64,000 nucleotides of DNA from Azospirillum melinis (GTDB taxonomy: Bacteria; Pseudomonadota; Alphaproteobacteria; Azospirillales; Azospirillaceae): positions 62,001 to 126,000 of the forward strand of contig NZ_WHOS01000011.1 in the NCBI RefSeq assembly GCF_013340935.1, read 5' to 3'. A model generated the notes under the pieces. It worked only from the letters and a program-made list of their open reading frames with translations. It was not told the origin of the DNA and did no database searches. Both the position numbers and the translations under genes were made by a program. Position 1 is the stretch's first letter, and every line of letters starts with the position of its first letter. This document shows positions 40,347 through 49,178 of this stretch, one piece after another.

Positions 40347-40424
40347 TCAGTGGATGAACAGCGTCACCAAGATGCCGATCTGAAAGGCAAAAACGAAGCC
40401 GAGCATCCACTTCATCAGGGTCAT
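40347..40424 (-). CDS. possible 25-residue single-helix membrane peptide
   Basis: Reading from ATG 40424: MTLMKWMLGFVFAFQIGIL then VTLFIH and stop. It is a single hydrophobic helix with one Lys near the N-terminus. The frame is open upstream without another good start, so it could instead be the C-terminal remnant of a longer membrane-anchored protein. It lies about 60 bases downstream of pheA, 4 bases from the convergent nudC end. An AGAAG stretch about 7 bases before the ATG is a weak ribosome binding site. Confidence 0.35.
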   Translation of the reverse strand: MTLMKWMLGFVFAFQIGILVTLFIH

Positions 40425-40483
40425 GTCGGACTTCTGCGCTCCGACATCGTCATCCCGTTTGCCGAAGGCGTTGCGTGAGAACG

Positions 40484-41350
40484 TCAGTCTTCGCCGACGC
40501 GCTGGCTTTCCTGATAGCGGAAGGGGTTGGCCGGATAGACGCCCAGGATCTTCACCTCGCGGGCGAAGAAGTCCAACTCCTCGAGCGCGAGACGCAGCGG
40601 GCGCTCGTCGGGATGGCCTTCCACGTCGGCATAGAACTGGGTCTGGGTGAAGTGGCCGCCGACCATGTAGCTTTCCAGCTTGGTCATGTTGATGCCGTTG
40701 GTGGCGAAGCCGCCCAGCGCCTTGTAGAGCGCCGCCGGCACGCTGCGCACACGGAAGACGAAGGTGGTGATCGTCTTGCAGGAGCCCTGCGCCGGCAGCT
40801 TCGGCTCGCGCGCCAGGATCAGGAAGCGGGTGGTGTTGTGGGTGGCGTCCTCGATCCCGCTCTTCAGGATGTCGAGGCCATAGATCTCTGCGGCGAGAGA
40901 GGAGGCGATGGCGGCATGGCGCGGATCGTTCATCGCCGCAATCTCCTTCGCGGCCCCCGCCGTGTCGGCATGGTTGATCGCCTGCAGGCCCAGGCCGCGG
41001 ATGGCGGTCTGGCACTGCGACAGCGCCTGGATGTGGCTGCGCACGGTCTGGATGCTGTCCAGCGTGGCCCCCTTCGGCGCCAGCAGCTGGTGGTTCACCC
41101 GCTGGAAATGCTCGCCGATGATGTGCAGGCCGCCTTCGGGCAGCAGGTAGTGGTTGTCGGCGACACGGCCGGCAATGGAGTTCTCCACCGGGATCATCGC
41201 CAGCGAGGCCCGGCCATCGCGCACAGCGGAGAAGGCGTCCTCGAAGGTGGCGCAGGGCATCGTCGTCATGGTCGGCCGCGCGTTGCGGCAGGCCAGGTCG
41301 GAATAGGCGCCGGGGAAGCCCTGGAAGGCGATGATGTTGGACGTGCCCAT
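40484..41350 (-). CDS. pheA: prephenate dehydratase
   Basis: 288 residues; converts prephenate to phenylpyruvate in phenylalanine synthesis. Catalytic domain about 1-185 with FQGFPGAYSDLAC, MIPVENSIAGRV and the THNTTRFLIL motif whose Thr-Arg-Phe forms the active site. C-terminal ACT domain (about 200-280) with KTITTFVFRVRSVPAALYKALGGFATNGINMTKLES for feedback by phenylalanine. No chorismate mutase domain is fused, as usual in alphaproteobacteria. GGGGGAA lies 8 bases before ATG 41350, and an AT-rich stretch (41371-41398) upstream is a likely promoter. Confidence 0.96.
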   Translation of the reverse strand: MGTSNIIAFQGFPGAYSDLACRNARPTMTTMPCATFEDAFSAVRDGRASLAMIPVENSIAGRVADNHYLLPEGGLHIIGEHFQRVNHQLLAPKGATLDSIQTVRSHIQALSQCQTAIRGLGLQAINHADTAGAAKEIAAMNDPRHAAIASSLAAEIYGLDILKSGIEDATHNTTRFLILAREPKLPAQGSCKTITTFVFRVRSVPAALYKALGGFATNGINMTKLESYMVGGHFTQTQFYADVEGHPDERPLRLALEELDFFAREVKILGVYPANPFRYQESQRVGED

Positions 41351-41429
41351 GAGCGGTATTCCCCCGGCGGATCTTATAAAAGATTGATATATAAGGTTTC
41401 AGCCGGCCTGACGGCCGGGTGTCTTACCT

Positions 41430-42215
41430 TCAGCCGGCCTTGCGGCCGGCGAGGAGGGCGCAGGCGCGCTCCAGGTCGGCGGGAGTATCGACACCCAGCG
41501 GAACCGCGTCAACGACCGCCGCGTCGATGCGCATGCCGTTGGACAGGGCACGCAGCTGCTCCAGCCGCTCGCGCTGCTCCAGCACCGAGGGCGGCAGCGA
41601 CACGAAGCGCTCCAGCGCCGCCCGGCGGTAGGCGTAGAGGCCGATGTGGTGATAGAGAGGCCCGTCGCCGGTCGGCGCGGTGGCGCGGGTGAAATAGAGT
41701 GCGCGGCCCTGGCGGGAGCCCGCCGGCAGCTCCAGCACCGCCTTCACCACGTTGGGATTGGTCCGTTCCTCCTCCCGCGTGATCTCGGCGACCAGGGTGG
41801 CGATGTCGACCTCGGGGTCGGCCAGCGGCGCGAAGGCGGCGCGCACGCTCTCCGGCTCGATGGTCGGCAGGTCGCCCTGCACATTCACCACCGCATCGTG
41901 CCGCCCTTCCGGGTCGATCAGCTGCAGCGCCTCGAAGATACGGTCGGAGCCCGAGGGATGGTCGGGGCGGGTCAGCACCGCGGTGCCGCCGGCGGCCTCG
42001 ACTGCGCGGGCGATCTCCGGCTCGGCGCAGGCGACCACCACCGGGCCGATCTCCGCCTCCATGGCGCGGCGCAGCACATGGACGATCATCGGCGCGCCGA
42101 GGATGTCGGCCAGCGGCTTGCCGGGCAGCCGGACGGAGGCCATGCGTGCCGGGATCACCACGACCGGGTTGGTCGGACGGCTGACGGAAGTGCTGGCGGG
42201 GGCGGCGGTCGGCAT
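41430..42215 (-). CDS. kdsB: 3-deoxy-manno-octulosonate cytidylyltransferase (CMP-KDO synthetase)
   Basis: 261 residues; activates KDO with CTP for lipopolysaccharide core synthesis in the cytoplasm. Nucleotide-binding start [21 protein letters not shown], the [16 protein letters not shown] loop, the metal-binding [13 protein letters not shown] and the C-terminal [18 protein letters not shown] are all conserved. ATG 42215 is chosen, with GGAG about 9 bases upstream, from a frame that stays open much further. It is followed by pheA on the same strand and diverges from the cytochrome c gene. Confidence 0.96.
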   Translation of the reverse strand: MPTAAPASTSVSRPTNPVVVIPARMASVRLPGKPLADILGAPMIVHVLRRAMEAEIGPVVVACAEPEIARAVEAAGGTAVLTRPDHPSGSDRIFEALQLIDPEGRHDAVVNVQGDLPTIEPESVRAAFAPLADPEVDIATLVAEITREEERTNPNVVKAVLELPAGSRQGRALYFTRATAPTGDGPLYHHIGLYAYRRAALERFVSLPPSVLEQRERLEQLRALSNGMRIDAAVVDAVPLGVDTPADLERACALLAGRKAG

Positions 42216-42588
42216 GGCGCGGAAACTCCGGTGGGAAGGTCCGGTGGAGCGGGGAATCGGAACGCTTGGATTCGCGACGCTTGTCTGGCGCGGGTGAACC
42301 ACGGACGCCGGGGCGGCGTCAAGGGGCGGCGTCGAGGGACTGCATGGCAGCTGGCGTGGGGGCCGATATGGCGCTGCAGCGCCTGCCTTCATGCTGTTTT
42401 GCGATGCAGCGTAATGCGCAAGCAAATTAAGTGGTTGGTGACTGCGACAAATTTGTATGCGACCTTTTTTCGCGGTCCGCCGGGCTATGACAAGCTTCGG
42501 ACCGCGGGCTATGGTAGCCGCGGCGCGTTCAGCCGCGGGCGGGAGAAACGCCGAGTGTACTGAAATTAGGGAACAAAGGGGCTCATCA
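42216..42588. other. intergenic region between divergent kdsB and cytochrome c genes
   Basis: About 370 bases. The first half is GC-rich. The part 42410-42470 is AT-rich (AAGCAAATTAAG, GACAAATTTGTATGCGACC with an internal CAAATTTG palindrome), and GC-rich inverted repeats at 42475-42540 (GGTCCGCCGGGC, AGCCGCGG) precede the cytochrome start. It probably holds both promoters; no gene is seen. Confidence 0.45.
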
Positions 42589-43128
42589 ATGAGCATGGAG
42601 TGGAACAAGGTTTTCGGCGCCGTGCTGCTGGCCGGGCTGATCGCGATGCTGGCCGGATTCGCGTCCAAGGTGCTGGTTCATTCGAAGCCGCTCGAAAAGA
42701 GCGTGTATGTCGTCGCGACGCCCGAGGGGGCCAGCGCGCCCGCCGACAAGGGTGCCGCTCCCACCGGTCCGGCGCCGATCGCGCCGCTGCTCGCCGCCGC
42801 CAGCCCGGAGGCGGGCCAGAAGGTCGCCAAGGCCTGCGCCGCCTGCCACAGCTTCGACAAGGGCGGTGCCGCCAAGGTCGGCCCGAACCTGTTTGGCGTC
42901 GTCGGCGGTCCGAAGGGCCATATGCAGGGCTTCGCCTACTCCGATGCGCTGGTCAAGACCGGCGGCACCTGGACGTATGACGAGCTGAACAAGTTCCTCT
43001 ATGACCCGAAGGGCTACGCCCCGGGCACCAAGATGACCTTCGCCGGCCTCAAGAAGGATGATGACCGCGCAGCGGTCGTCGCTTACCTGCGCTCGCTGGC
43101 CGACAGCCCGCAGCCGCTGCCCCAGTAA
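42589..43128 (+). CDS. membrane-anchored class I cytochrome c (CycM-like)
   Basis: 179 residues. An uncleaved N-terminal helix ([22 protein letters not shown], about 9-30) anchors a periplasmic linker rich in Ala/Pro, then a single heme domain with CAACHSF (CxxCH), [12 protein letters not shown] and the axial Met in GTKMTFAGL. Membrane-bound cytochrome c552/CycM carries electrons between the bc1 complex and terminal oxidases. ATG 42589 or 42595 both fit. The order cytochrome c-kdsB-pheA is conserved in related alphaproteobacteria. Confidence 0.93.
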   Translation: MSMEWNKVFGAVLLAGLIAMLAGFASKVLVHSKPLEKSVYVVATPEGASAPADKGAAPTGPAPIAPLLAAASPEAGQKVAKACAACHSFDKGGAAKVGPNLFGVVGGPKGHMQGFAYSDALVKTGGTWTYDELNKFLYDPKGYAPGTKMTFAGLKKDDDRAAVVAYLRSLADSPQPLPQ

Positions 43129-43175
43129 CTGCCTCCAGTGCCAAGGTACCGGGCGCCGCCGCGGCCGGAAGAAAA

Positions 43176-43208
43176 CGGCCCCGCTCTCGCAAGAGGGCGG
43201 GGCCTTTT
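43176..43208 (+). terminator. intrinsic terminator after cytochrome c
   Basis: Stem GGCCCCGCTCT / AGAGGGCGGGGCC with one bulged base and a CGCA loop, followed by TTTT, about 50 bases after the cytochrome stop. Confidence 0.8.
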
Positions 43209-43247
43209 GTCTGTCCGGAGCCGCACCCGACCGGCGAAGCGCCGGGC

Positions 43248-44123
43248 CTACCGCCGCAGGCTGCGGGCGATCTCCAGATAATCGGGGTCGTTTTCCGGCG
43301 TCAGCCAGCCGTGGCGGATCAGGAAATCGGCCACCACGAGGTTCACGTTGAACTTCCACTCATTGGTGCCGCGCACCGACTCCGCCACCTTGTCGAGCGG
43401 CCAGAGTTCGAAACTCTCCACCTCGCCGTCGGTGTTGACGGGGGTGAGGCCGGGCGGAAGCTCCAGATCGTAGACGAACAGGCGGTCGCGCTTCAGCCCG
43501 GCCGGCGTTTCCATGGTGTAGCTGATGGCGCCGACCGGCACGGCGCGCCGCGCGGTCTCGGCGTCCAGCCCGGCCTCCTCCGCCGCCTCCTTCTCCAGAT
43601 TCTCGGCCAGGCTCAGGCCGATGGGCTGGCCGCCGGCGATCAGGTTATCGAGCTGGCCCGGTGCCACCTCGCGGTCGCTGGCGCGCCGGCCGACCCACAG
43701 CAGAAGGCCGCCGGCCCCATTGCCGGCGGATTCGTCGCGGATAAAGCCGTTGATGTGCAGGCCATAGGCCTCGATCCCGAAGGCGCCGACGGCGGCACGG
43801 TCCAGCCGGGCCAGCGGCTCCGCCCCCCAGCGCGGCAGGACCGGGTAATATTCGCCGCGCAGCGCCTTGACCGTTCCCTGTTCCACCAGATAGGCGGCGG
43901 CATGGTCGAGCAGGGTGGAGCGCGCCTCGAAATCCCGGATCTCGGGCGCGATGGTCAGCCGGTCGGCGGTGACGACGAAGCCCGGATCGACCTCGGGCAG
44001 CGCCTCGGCCAGGGCATGGCGCACCCAGCCCACGGTGTGGCCGTCCAGCTCGAACGGGCGGAAGCCGGACAGGTCGTGCGCGTTGCACGCGCGGATGTGA
44101 TCGAGGAAGCTCATGCCGTCCAT
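43248..44123 (-). CDS. Nudix hydrolase with DUF4743 N-terminal domain
   Basis: 291 residues. The N-terminal part (SFLDHIRACNAHDLSGFRPFELDG...GWVRHALAEAL) matches the DUF4743 region found before Nudix domains related to the fungal/plant thiamin pyrophosphokinase-associated proteins. The Nudix box is recognisable as GGQPIGLSLAENLEKEAAEEAGL (about 167-189), with the REUXEE position as KEAAEE, so one conserved Arg is Lys. Substrate unknown; family members hydrolyse oxidised thiamin-like or isopentenyl-type diphosphates. Starts at ATG 44123 or 44114. Confidence 0.85.
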   Translation of the reverse strand: MDGMSFLDHIRACNAHDLSGFRPFELDGHTVGWVRHALAEALPEVDPGFVVTADRLTIAPEIRDFEARSTLLDHAAAYLVEQGTVKALRGEYYPVLPRWGAEPLARLDRAAVGAFGIEAYGLHINGFIRDESAGNGAGGLLLWVGRRASDREVAPGQLDNLIAGGQPIGLSLAENLEKEAAEEAGLDAETARRAVPVGAISYTMETPAGLKRDRLFVYDLELPPGLTPVNTDGEVESFELWPLDKVAESVRGTNEWKFNVNLVVADFLIRHGWLTPENDPDYLEIARSLRR

Positions 44124-44260
44124 CTAAGCGGGGCTGACGGGCCGGCGCAACCGCTCATCCAGGGCATGGGCCAGGGCACGGGCCAGGGCAGTGTGCACCC
44201 TCGTATTTTTGGACATCTTGCGTGTCTCTGGTTGCCATCGTACACAGATCGGGTCACGAA

Positions 44261-44770
44261 ATGACCGTCGGCAGCATTCCGCCGGCCGGTCGCTCAAGCG
44301 AAAGGGCGGGCGTGGTGACTGACCGGTTGGCTGAGGGCGATGCGGCAGGCAAGACGTCAGGCGAGACGGGGACGCCGTTCGGCGCCCTGTCGGTCCTGGT
44401 GGTCGAAGACGAATCCTTCACCCGCATGGTGCTGGCGAAGATGCTGGGCACGCTGGGCGTCAAGGCGGTTCATCAGGCCGCCGACGGCGAGTCGGGACTG
44501 GCCGTGGTCGCCGCCCATGCGCCCGATCTGGTGCTGTGCGATGTGGAGATGCAGCCGATGGACGGATTCGGTTTCGTCCGGGCGCTGCGCACCAGCGGCG
44601 AGTCGCGCCACAGCAGCCTGCCGGTCGTGTTCATGAGCGGCCGCGTCGATGACGACCGCAAAGCCCAGGCGCGCGACAGCGGCGCCCACGCGGTGCTGGC
44701 CAAGCCCGTCACCCCCGCGAGCCTGCGCGAGGCGCTGAGCATCGGGGTGAAGGCCTGGCAGCCGGCCTGA
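44261..44770 (+). CDS. CheY-like response regulator
   Basis: 169 residues from ATG 44261 (an earlier GTG at 44222 is possible). A non-conserved N-terminal extension of about 40 residues precedes one receiver domain: SVLVVEDESFTRMVLAKML (acidic pocket), the phospho-acceptor Asp in PDLVLCDVEMQPMDGFGFVRAL, Ser in VVFMSGRVDD and the conserved Lys in AVLAKPVTP. No output domain, so it acts by protein contact, for example in chemotaxis or in a phosphorelay. No histidine kinase is adjacent. Confidence 0.85.
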   Translation: MTVGSIPPAGRSSERAGVVTDRLAEGDAAGKTSGETGTPFGALSVLVVEDESFTRMVLAKMLGTLGVKAVHQAADGESGLAVVAAHAPDLVLCDVEMQPMDGFGFVRALRTSGESRHSSLPVVFMSGRVDDDRKAQARDSGAHAVLAKPVTPASLREALSIGVKAWQPA

Positions 44771-45711
44771 GGGGCCGTCCGGCGGGACGGCTGCCGGCAT
44801 TGTCCGAAAGTCCGGTTTACCGCCGGAGATTGCTGCCGCCACTGGCGGCAAGCGGGGGGCGCAGACCCGCCCTTAAAATTTCCCACCCCGTGGCAAGCGT
44901 GCCAAGCCATTGAAACAATTCGGTAATCCAGCGGTAGCCATCCACCGTGCCGCGTTGGTGCCCCATCCTCACCCAATTTCCGCCTTGTTGATGAGGACGA
45001 TTGGGACGCAACATGACCTCAAAGAAGTGTTGGGGAGGTGTTGCGAGGCCGTGGCCGACACTGCGGCAGACCGCAAGGCCCCTTACCGGAAATTGTTAAG
45101 GTTTGGAGTTCAGCATCGACGGTAAATCCCTGCGCCGTGCTTGGTCGAGGCGGCGCGTCTGCTTGAGGAGGCCGATGGCGTGACAAGGAGCGCCCGATGG
45201 AACCCGCTTGGGTCGCATCGCACTGGGCAGTTCTTCCCGATCGGACGGGCAACGACGATTGCCGCCGGTTCCACGCCGTCTTCTCCCGACACCGTCACAC
45301 GTCTTTCGCCGAACCTTCCGACGCATGCGCGGCCGATGCGCGCATGGGTTGAACAGGTGCGCTCGGCGCACCCACACCGGCCGCAGGACCTAGGTCCTAT
45401 GGCTGAGGCCAGCTTCACCGCGGGCTTTCCGGCTATGGAGCCTGAGTGCCTGGAAAGCTCCAAGTGGAGCATTACATTCAAAAATGACTCGTTCGGGGGT
45501 CGCCGCGTCGCGAGACGGACCTCTCCCGGCCTTCACAGGACCGTTCCTTACACCAGACCGCTGGCTTCTATCGCTGAGTGGGGAGGCTGCGGACCCTGCG
45601 CGGTCCGCGTCTTCCCTGGAGTGCCCCTTGGATCGCGGCATGCGCCGCGCCCTGCCGCCGCAGCCACCGGCGGCCCCCCGGCGCATCGGACCAGATAAGA
45701 CGGAGCGACGA
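44771..45711. other. 940-base gene-free leader upstream of prkA
   Basis: No convincing gene on either strand: the short frames present have biased composition and no family features. It contains a weak hairpin (GCCGTCC/GGACGGC, 44774-44791) after the response regulator, a palindrome TGCCGCCA-C-TGGCGGCA (44834-44850), TGGCAAGCGTGCCA (44891-44904), and GCTCCA-AG-TGGAGC near 45458-45471. I could not find a clean stress sigma-factor promoter. It may carry a long 5' leader, a small RNA, or several operator sites. Confidence 0.5.
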
Positions 45712-47658
45712 ATGTTCCCGGCCGACGAACTGTTCACGCGCTACACGCAGAATTACGAGACCCGCCGCGAGACCGAGATGTCCCTGATGGACTATCTCCA
45801 GCTGTGCCGCGACGACCCGATGTCCTACGCCTCGGCCTCCGAACGCATCCTGGCCGCCATCGGCGAACCGGAGGTGGTCGACACGGCCCGCGACCCGCGG
45901 TTGGGCCGCATCTTCATGAACCGGACCATCAAGGTCTATCCCGCCTTCTCCGAGTTCTACGGCATGGAAGAGACGATCGAACGGATCGTCGGCTTCTTCC
46001 GGCACGCAGCGCAAGGGCTGGAGGAGCGCAAGCAGATCCTCTACCTGCTGGGCCCGGTCGGCGGCGGCAAGTCGTCGCTGGCGGAGCGGCTGAAGTCGCT
46101 GGTGGAGAAATGCCCGATCTATGTGCTGAAGGCCGGCAAGGAGATCAGCCCGACCTTCGAAAGCCCGCTCGGCCTGTTCAACCCAGACGAGATCGGCGAC
46201 GAGCTTGAGGAGCGCTTCGGCATCCCCAAGCGCCGCCTGACCGGGCTGATGAGCCCGTGGGCGGTCAAGCGCCTCGACGAGTTCGGCGGCGACATCAACC
46301 GATTCAAGGTGGTGAAGCTCCACCCCAGCAAGCTGCGCCAGATCGGCGTCACCAAGACCGAGCCGGGCGACGAGAACAACCAGGACATCTCCTCGCTGGT
46401 CGGCAAGGTCGACATCCGCAAGCTGGAGATCTACAGCCAGAACGATCCCGACGCCTACAGCTTCTCCGGCGGCCTGAACCGGGCGACCCAGGGCATGCTC
46501 GAATTCGTCGAGATGTTCAAGGCCCCGATCAAGATGCTGCACCCGCTGCTGACCGCGACGCAGGAGGGCAACTATGTCGGCTCGGAGAACATCGGCGCCA
46601 TTCCCTTCCAGGGCGTGATCCTGGCCCACTCCAACGAGGCGGAGTGGCAGACCTTCAAGAACAACAAGAACAACGAAGCCTTCATCGACCGCATCTGCGT
46701 GATCAAGGTCCCCTACTGCCTGCGGGTGGCGGAGGAGCAGAAGATCTACGAGAAGCTGGTCAACGGCTCCGATCTGTCGACCGCGCCCTGCGCGCCGGCG
46801 ACGCTGGAGATGCTGGCGCGCTTCTCGGTTCTGTCGCGCCTGCGCGAGCATCCGAACAGCAGCGTCTACAGCAAGATGCGGGTCTATGACGGCGAGAGCG
46901 TCAAGGAGACCGATCCCAAGGCCAAGTCGATGCAGGAGTATAAGGACCAGGGCGGCGTCGACGAGGGCATGGGCGGCATCTCCACCCGCTTCGCCTTCAA
47001 GGTGCTCGCCTCGACCTTCAACTACGACTCGACCGAGATTTCGGCCGATCCGGTGCATCTGATGTATGTGCTGGAGCAGGCGATCCGCCGCGAACAGTTC
47101 CCGGAGGAGACGGAAAAGAAATACGTCGAGTTCATCAAGGCCGAACTCGCCCCGCGCTACGCCGAGTTCATCGGCAACGAGATCCAGAAGGCCTATCTGG
47201 AATCCTACTCCGACTACGGCCAGAACCTGTTCGACCGTTATGTCGATTATGCCGATGCCTGGATCGAGGATCAGGACTTCAAGGATCCCGACACCGGCCA
47301 GCTGATGAACCGCGAGCTGCTGAACCAGGAGCTGACCAAGATCGAGAAGCCGGCGGGCATCGCCAACCCGAAGGACTTCCGCAACGAGGTCGTGAAGTTC
47401 GCCCTGCGCGCCCGGGCGGCCAATTCCGGCCGCAACCCGTCCTGGACCTCTTACGAGAAGATCCGCGAGGTGATCGAGAAGCGGATGTTCAGCCAGGTCG
47501 AGGATCTGCTGCCGGTGATCAGCTTCGGCTCGAAGAAGGACGGCGACACCGAGAAGAAGCACACCGAGTTCGTCTCGCGCATGATGACCCGCGGCTACAC
47601 CGAGCGGCAGGTCCGCCGGCTGGTCGAGTGGTACATGCGGGTGAAGCAGGCGGGCTGA
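45712..47658 (+). CDS. prkA: PrkA family serine protein kinase
   Basis: 648 residues. N-terminal AAA+ region with Walker A LLGPVGGGKSSLAERL (about residue 117-132) and the eukaryotic-kinase-like C-terminal region of the PrkA/YeaG family. Conserved text includes GRIFMNRTIKVYPAFSEFYGMEETIERIVGFFRHAAQG and GNYVGSENIGAIPFQGVILAHSNEAEW. YeaG is induced by starvation and stress and works with YeaH. ATG 45712 has GGAG 7 bases upstream. Followed by yeaH and spoVR on the same strand, the standard three-gene order. Confidence 0.96.
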   Translation: MFPADELFTRYTQNYETRRETEMSLMDYLQLCRDDPMSYASASERILAAIGEPEVVDTARDPRLGRIFMNRTIKVYPAFSEFYGMEETIERIVGFFRHAAQGLEERKQILYLLGPVGGGKSSLAERLKSLVEKCPIYVLKAGKEISPTFESPLGLFNPDEIGDELEERFGIPKRRLTGLMSPWAVKRLDEFGGDINRFKVVKLHPSKLRQIGVTKTEPGDENNQDISSLVGKVDIRKLEIYSQNDPDAYSFSGGLNRATQGMLEFVEMFKAPIKMLHPLLTATQEGNYVGSENIGAIPFQGVILAHSNEAEWQTFKNNKNNEAFIDRICVIKVPYCLRVAEEQKIYEKLVNGSDLSTAPCAPATLEMLARFSVLSRLREHPNSSVYSKMRVYDGESVKETDPKAKSMQEYKDQGGVDEGMGGISTRFAFKVLASTFNYDSTEISADPVHLMYVLEQAIRREQFPEETEKKYVEFIKAELAPRYAEFIGNEIQKAYLESYSDYGQNLFDRYVDYADAWIEDQDFKDPDTGQLMNRELLNQELTKIEKPAGIANPKDFRNEVVKFALRARAANSGRNPSWTSYEKIREVIEKRMFSQVEDLLPVISFGSKKDGDTEKKHTEFVSRMMTRGYTERQVRRLVEWYMRVKQAG

Positions 47659-47803
47659 GGCCGGCGGGTCGGGACAGCTGGACCGAGGGGACGCTTAATT
47701 GCCGCGGGGCGGGGTGTTGCAACGCCCCGCGGCAACCCCACTGTCATAGAAAGCTGTCAGGATCCTAAGGCCGCGTGACGAAACGGGTGGGAGGGCCAGC
47801 CCC

Positions 47804-49099
47804 TTGATGAACATCATCGACCGTCGCCTGAACCCGCAGGGCAAGAGCCTGGCCAACCGCCAGCGTTTCCTGCGCCGTGCCAAGGAACAGGTGGTCAAGG
47901 CGGTCCGCGACGCCTCGGGAAAACGGGGCATCCAGGATATCGAGAACGGCGAGAAGGTGACGATCGCCGCCGGCGGCGTGCGCGAACCGTCCTTCCACCG
48001 CGCCAGCCAGGGCGGGGTGCGCGACTATGTCGTGCCCGGCAACAAGGAATATGTGGAAGGCGACACCATCCAGCGCCCGGACGGCGGCGGTGGCGGCCGC
48101 GGCAGCGAGGGCAGCGCCGACGGCGAGGGCGAGGACGAGTTCCGCTTCGTCCTGTCGCGCGACGAGTTCCTCGACATCTTCCTGGAGGATCTGGAGCTTC
48201 CCGATCTGGTGAAGCAGAAGGTCAAGCAGTCGGAATCGCACACGCTGACGCGGGCCGGCTATTCGGTGTCGGGGTCGCCCGCCAACCTGAACCTGGTCCG
48301 CACCATGCGGAACAGCCTGTCGCGCCGCATCGCTCTGAAACGCCCGAAGCGCGACGAGATCCGCGAACTGGAGGAGATGCTGCGCGAGGCCGAGGAGGCC
48401 GGCGAGGACGCGACGCAGATCCAGGCGCTGCGCGAACAGCTGGAACACATCGTCCTGCGTTCCCGCCGCATTCCCTTCATCGACCCGATCGATGTCCGCT
48501 ACAACCGGTTCGAATCGGTGCCGAAGCCGATCGCCCAGGCGGTGATGTTCTGCCTGATGGACGTGTCCGGCTCGATGACCGAGCACATGAAGGATTTGGC
48601 CAAGCGCTTCTTCATGCTGCTGTACCTGTTCCTGCGGCGGCGCTACCGCTCGGTCGACATCGTCTTCATCCGTCACACCCACGAGGCCAAGGAGGTGGAC
48701 GAGGAAACCTTCTTCTATTCCACCGAGACTGGCGGCACCGTGGTGTCGACGGCGCTTGAGGAGATGCAGAAGGTGGTGCAGGAGCGCTACCCGGACAGCG
48801 AATGGAACATCTACGCCGCCCAGGCGTCGGACGGCGACAACATGTCCTCGGACAATGCCAAGTCGGCGACCCTGCTGCGCGATGTCATCCTGCCGATGTG
48901 CCAGTATTTCGCCTACATCGAGGTGGCGGCGGAACACAATATGGGCCTGTCGGCGCTGGGCCGCGAAACCGAGCTGTGGCGCACCTACAAGCAGGTGCAA
49001 AGCCCGGAACGCCCGCTGGCCATGCGCCGCGTCCGCTCCCGCCGGGAGATCTTCCCGGTCTTCCGCGAGCTGTTCGCCCGCGAGAAGGCGGGAGCGTAA
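47804..49099 (+). CDS. yeaH: YeaH/YhbH family protein (DUF444, von Willebrand A-like)
   Basis: 431 residues. Starts MNIIDRRLNPQGKSLANRQRFLRRAKEQV, the DUF444 signature; a Gly/Asp/Glu-rich stretch (about 85-105) follows. The vWA-like part has the MIDAS-type motif MFCLMDVSGSMTEHMKDLAKRFF (about 248-270) and TGGTVVSTAL further on. It is the partner of PrkA. The gene begins 146 bases after prkA stops; the gap includes a palindrome-like GCCGCGGGGCGGGGTG / AACGCCCCGCGGCAAC (47699-47734). Confidence 0.95.
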   Translation: MMNIIDRRLNPQGKSLANRQRFLRRAKEQVVKAVRDASGKRGIQDIENGEKVTIAAGGVREPSFHRASQGGVRDYVVPGNKEYVEGDTIQRPDGGGGGRGSEGSADGEGEDEFRFVLSRDEFLDIFLEDLELPDLVKQKVKQSESHTLTRAGYSVSGSPANLNLVRTMRNSLSRRIALKRPKRDEIRELEEMLREAEEAGEDATQIQALREQLEHIVLRSRRIPFIDPIDVRYNRFESVPKPIAQAVMFCLMDVSGSMTEHMKDLAKRFFMLLYLFLRRRYRSVDIVFIRHTHEAKEVDEETFFYSTETGGTVVSTALEEMQKVVQERYPDSEWNIYAAQASDGDNMSSDNAKSATLLRDVILPMCQYFAYIEVAAEHNMGLSALGRETELWRTYKQVQSPERPLAMRRVRSRREIFPVFRELFAREKAGA

Positions 49100-49178
49100 G
49101 GGAAGCCTGAGGGGATAAAGGGAAATCACCGCCCTCATCCCCTGCGGGGGGCAGAGGGGCGGCAGGGGGAGATCGAGA

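Noticed and set aside
44891..44904. TGGCAAGCGTGCCA as a sigma-54 promoter for prkA
   Set aside because: It is a short palindrome; the GG-to-GC spacing does not match sigma-54 on either strand.
45110..45698. Short frames on both strands in the prkA leader (185 and 123 residues)
   Set aside because: Overlap each other antisense, have Arg/Pro/Ser-rich random-like composition and no ribosome binding site or motif.
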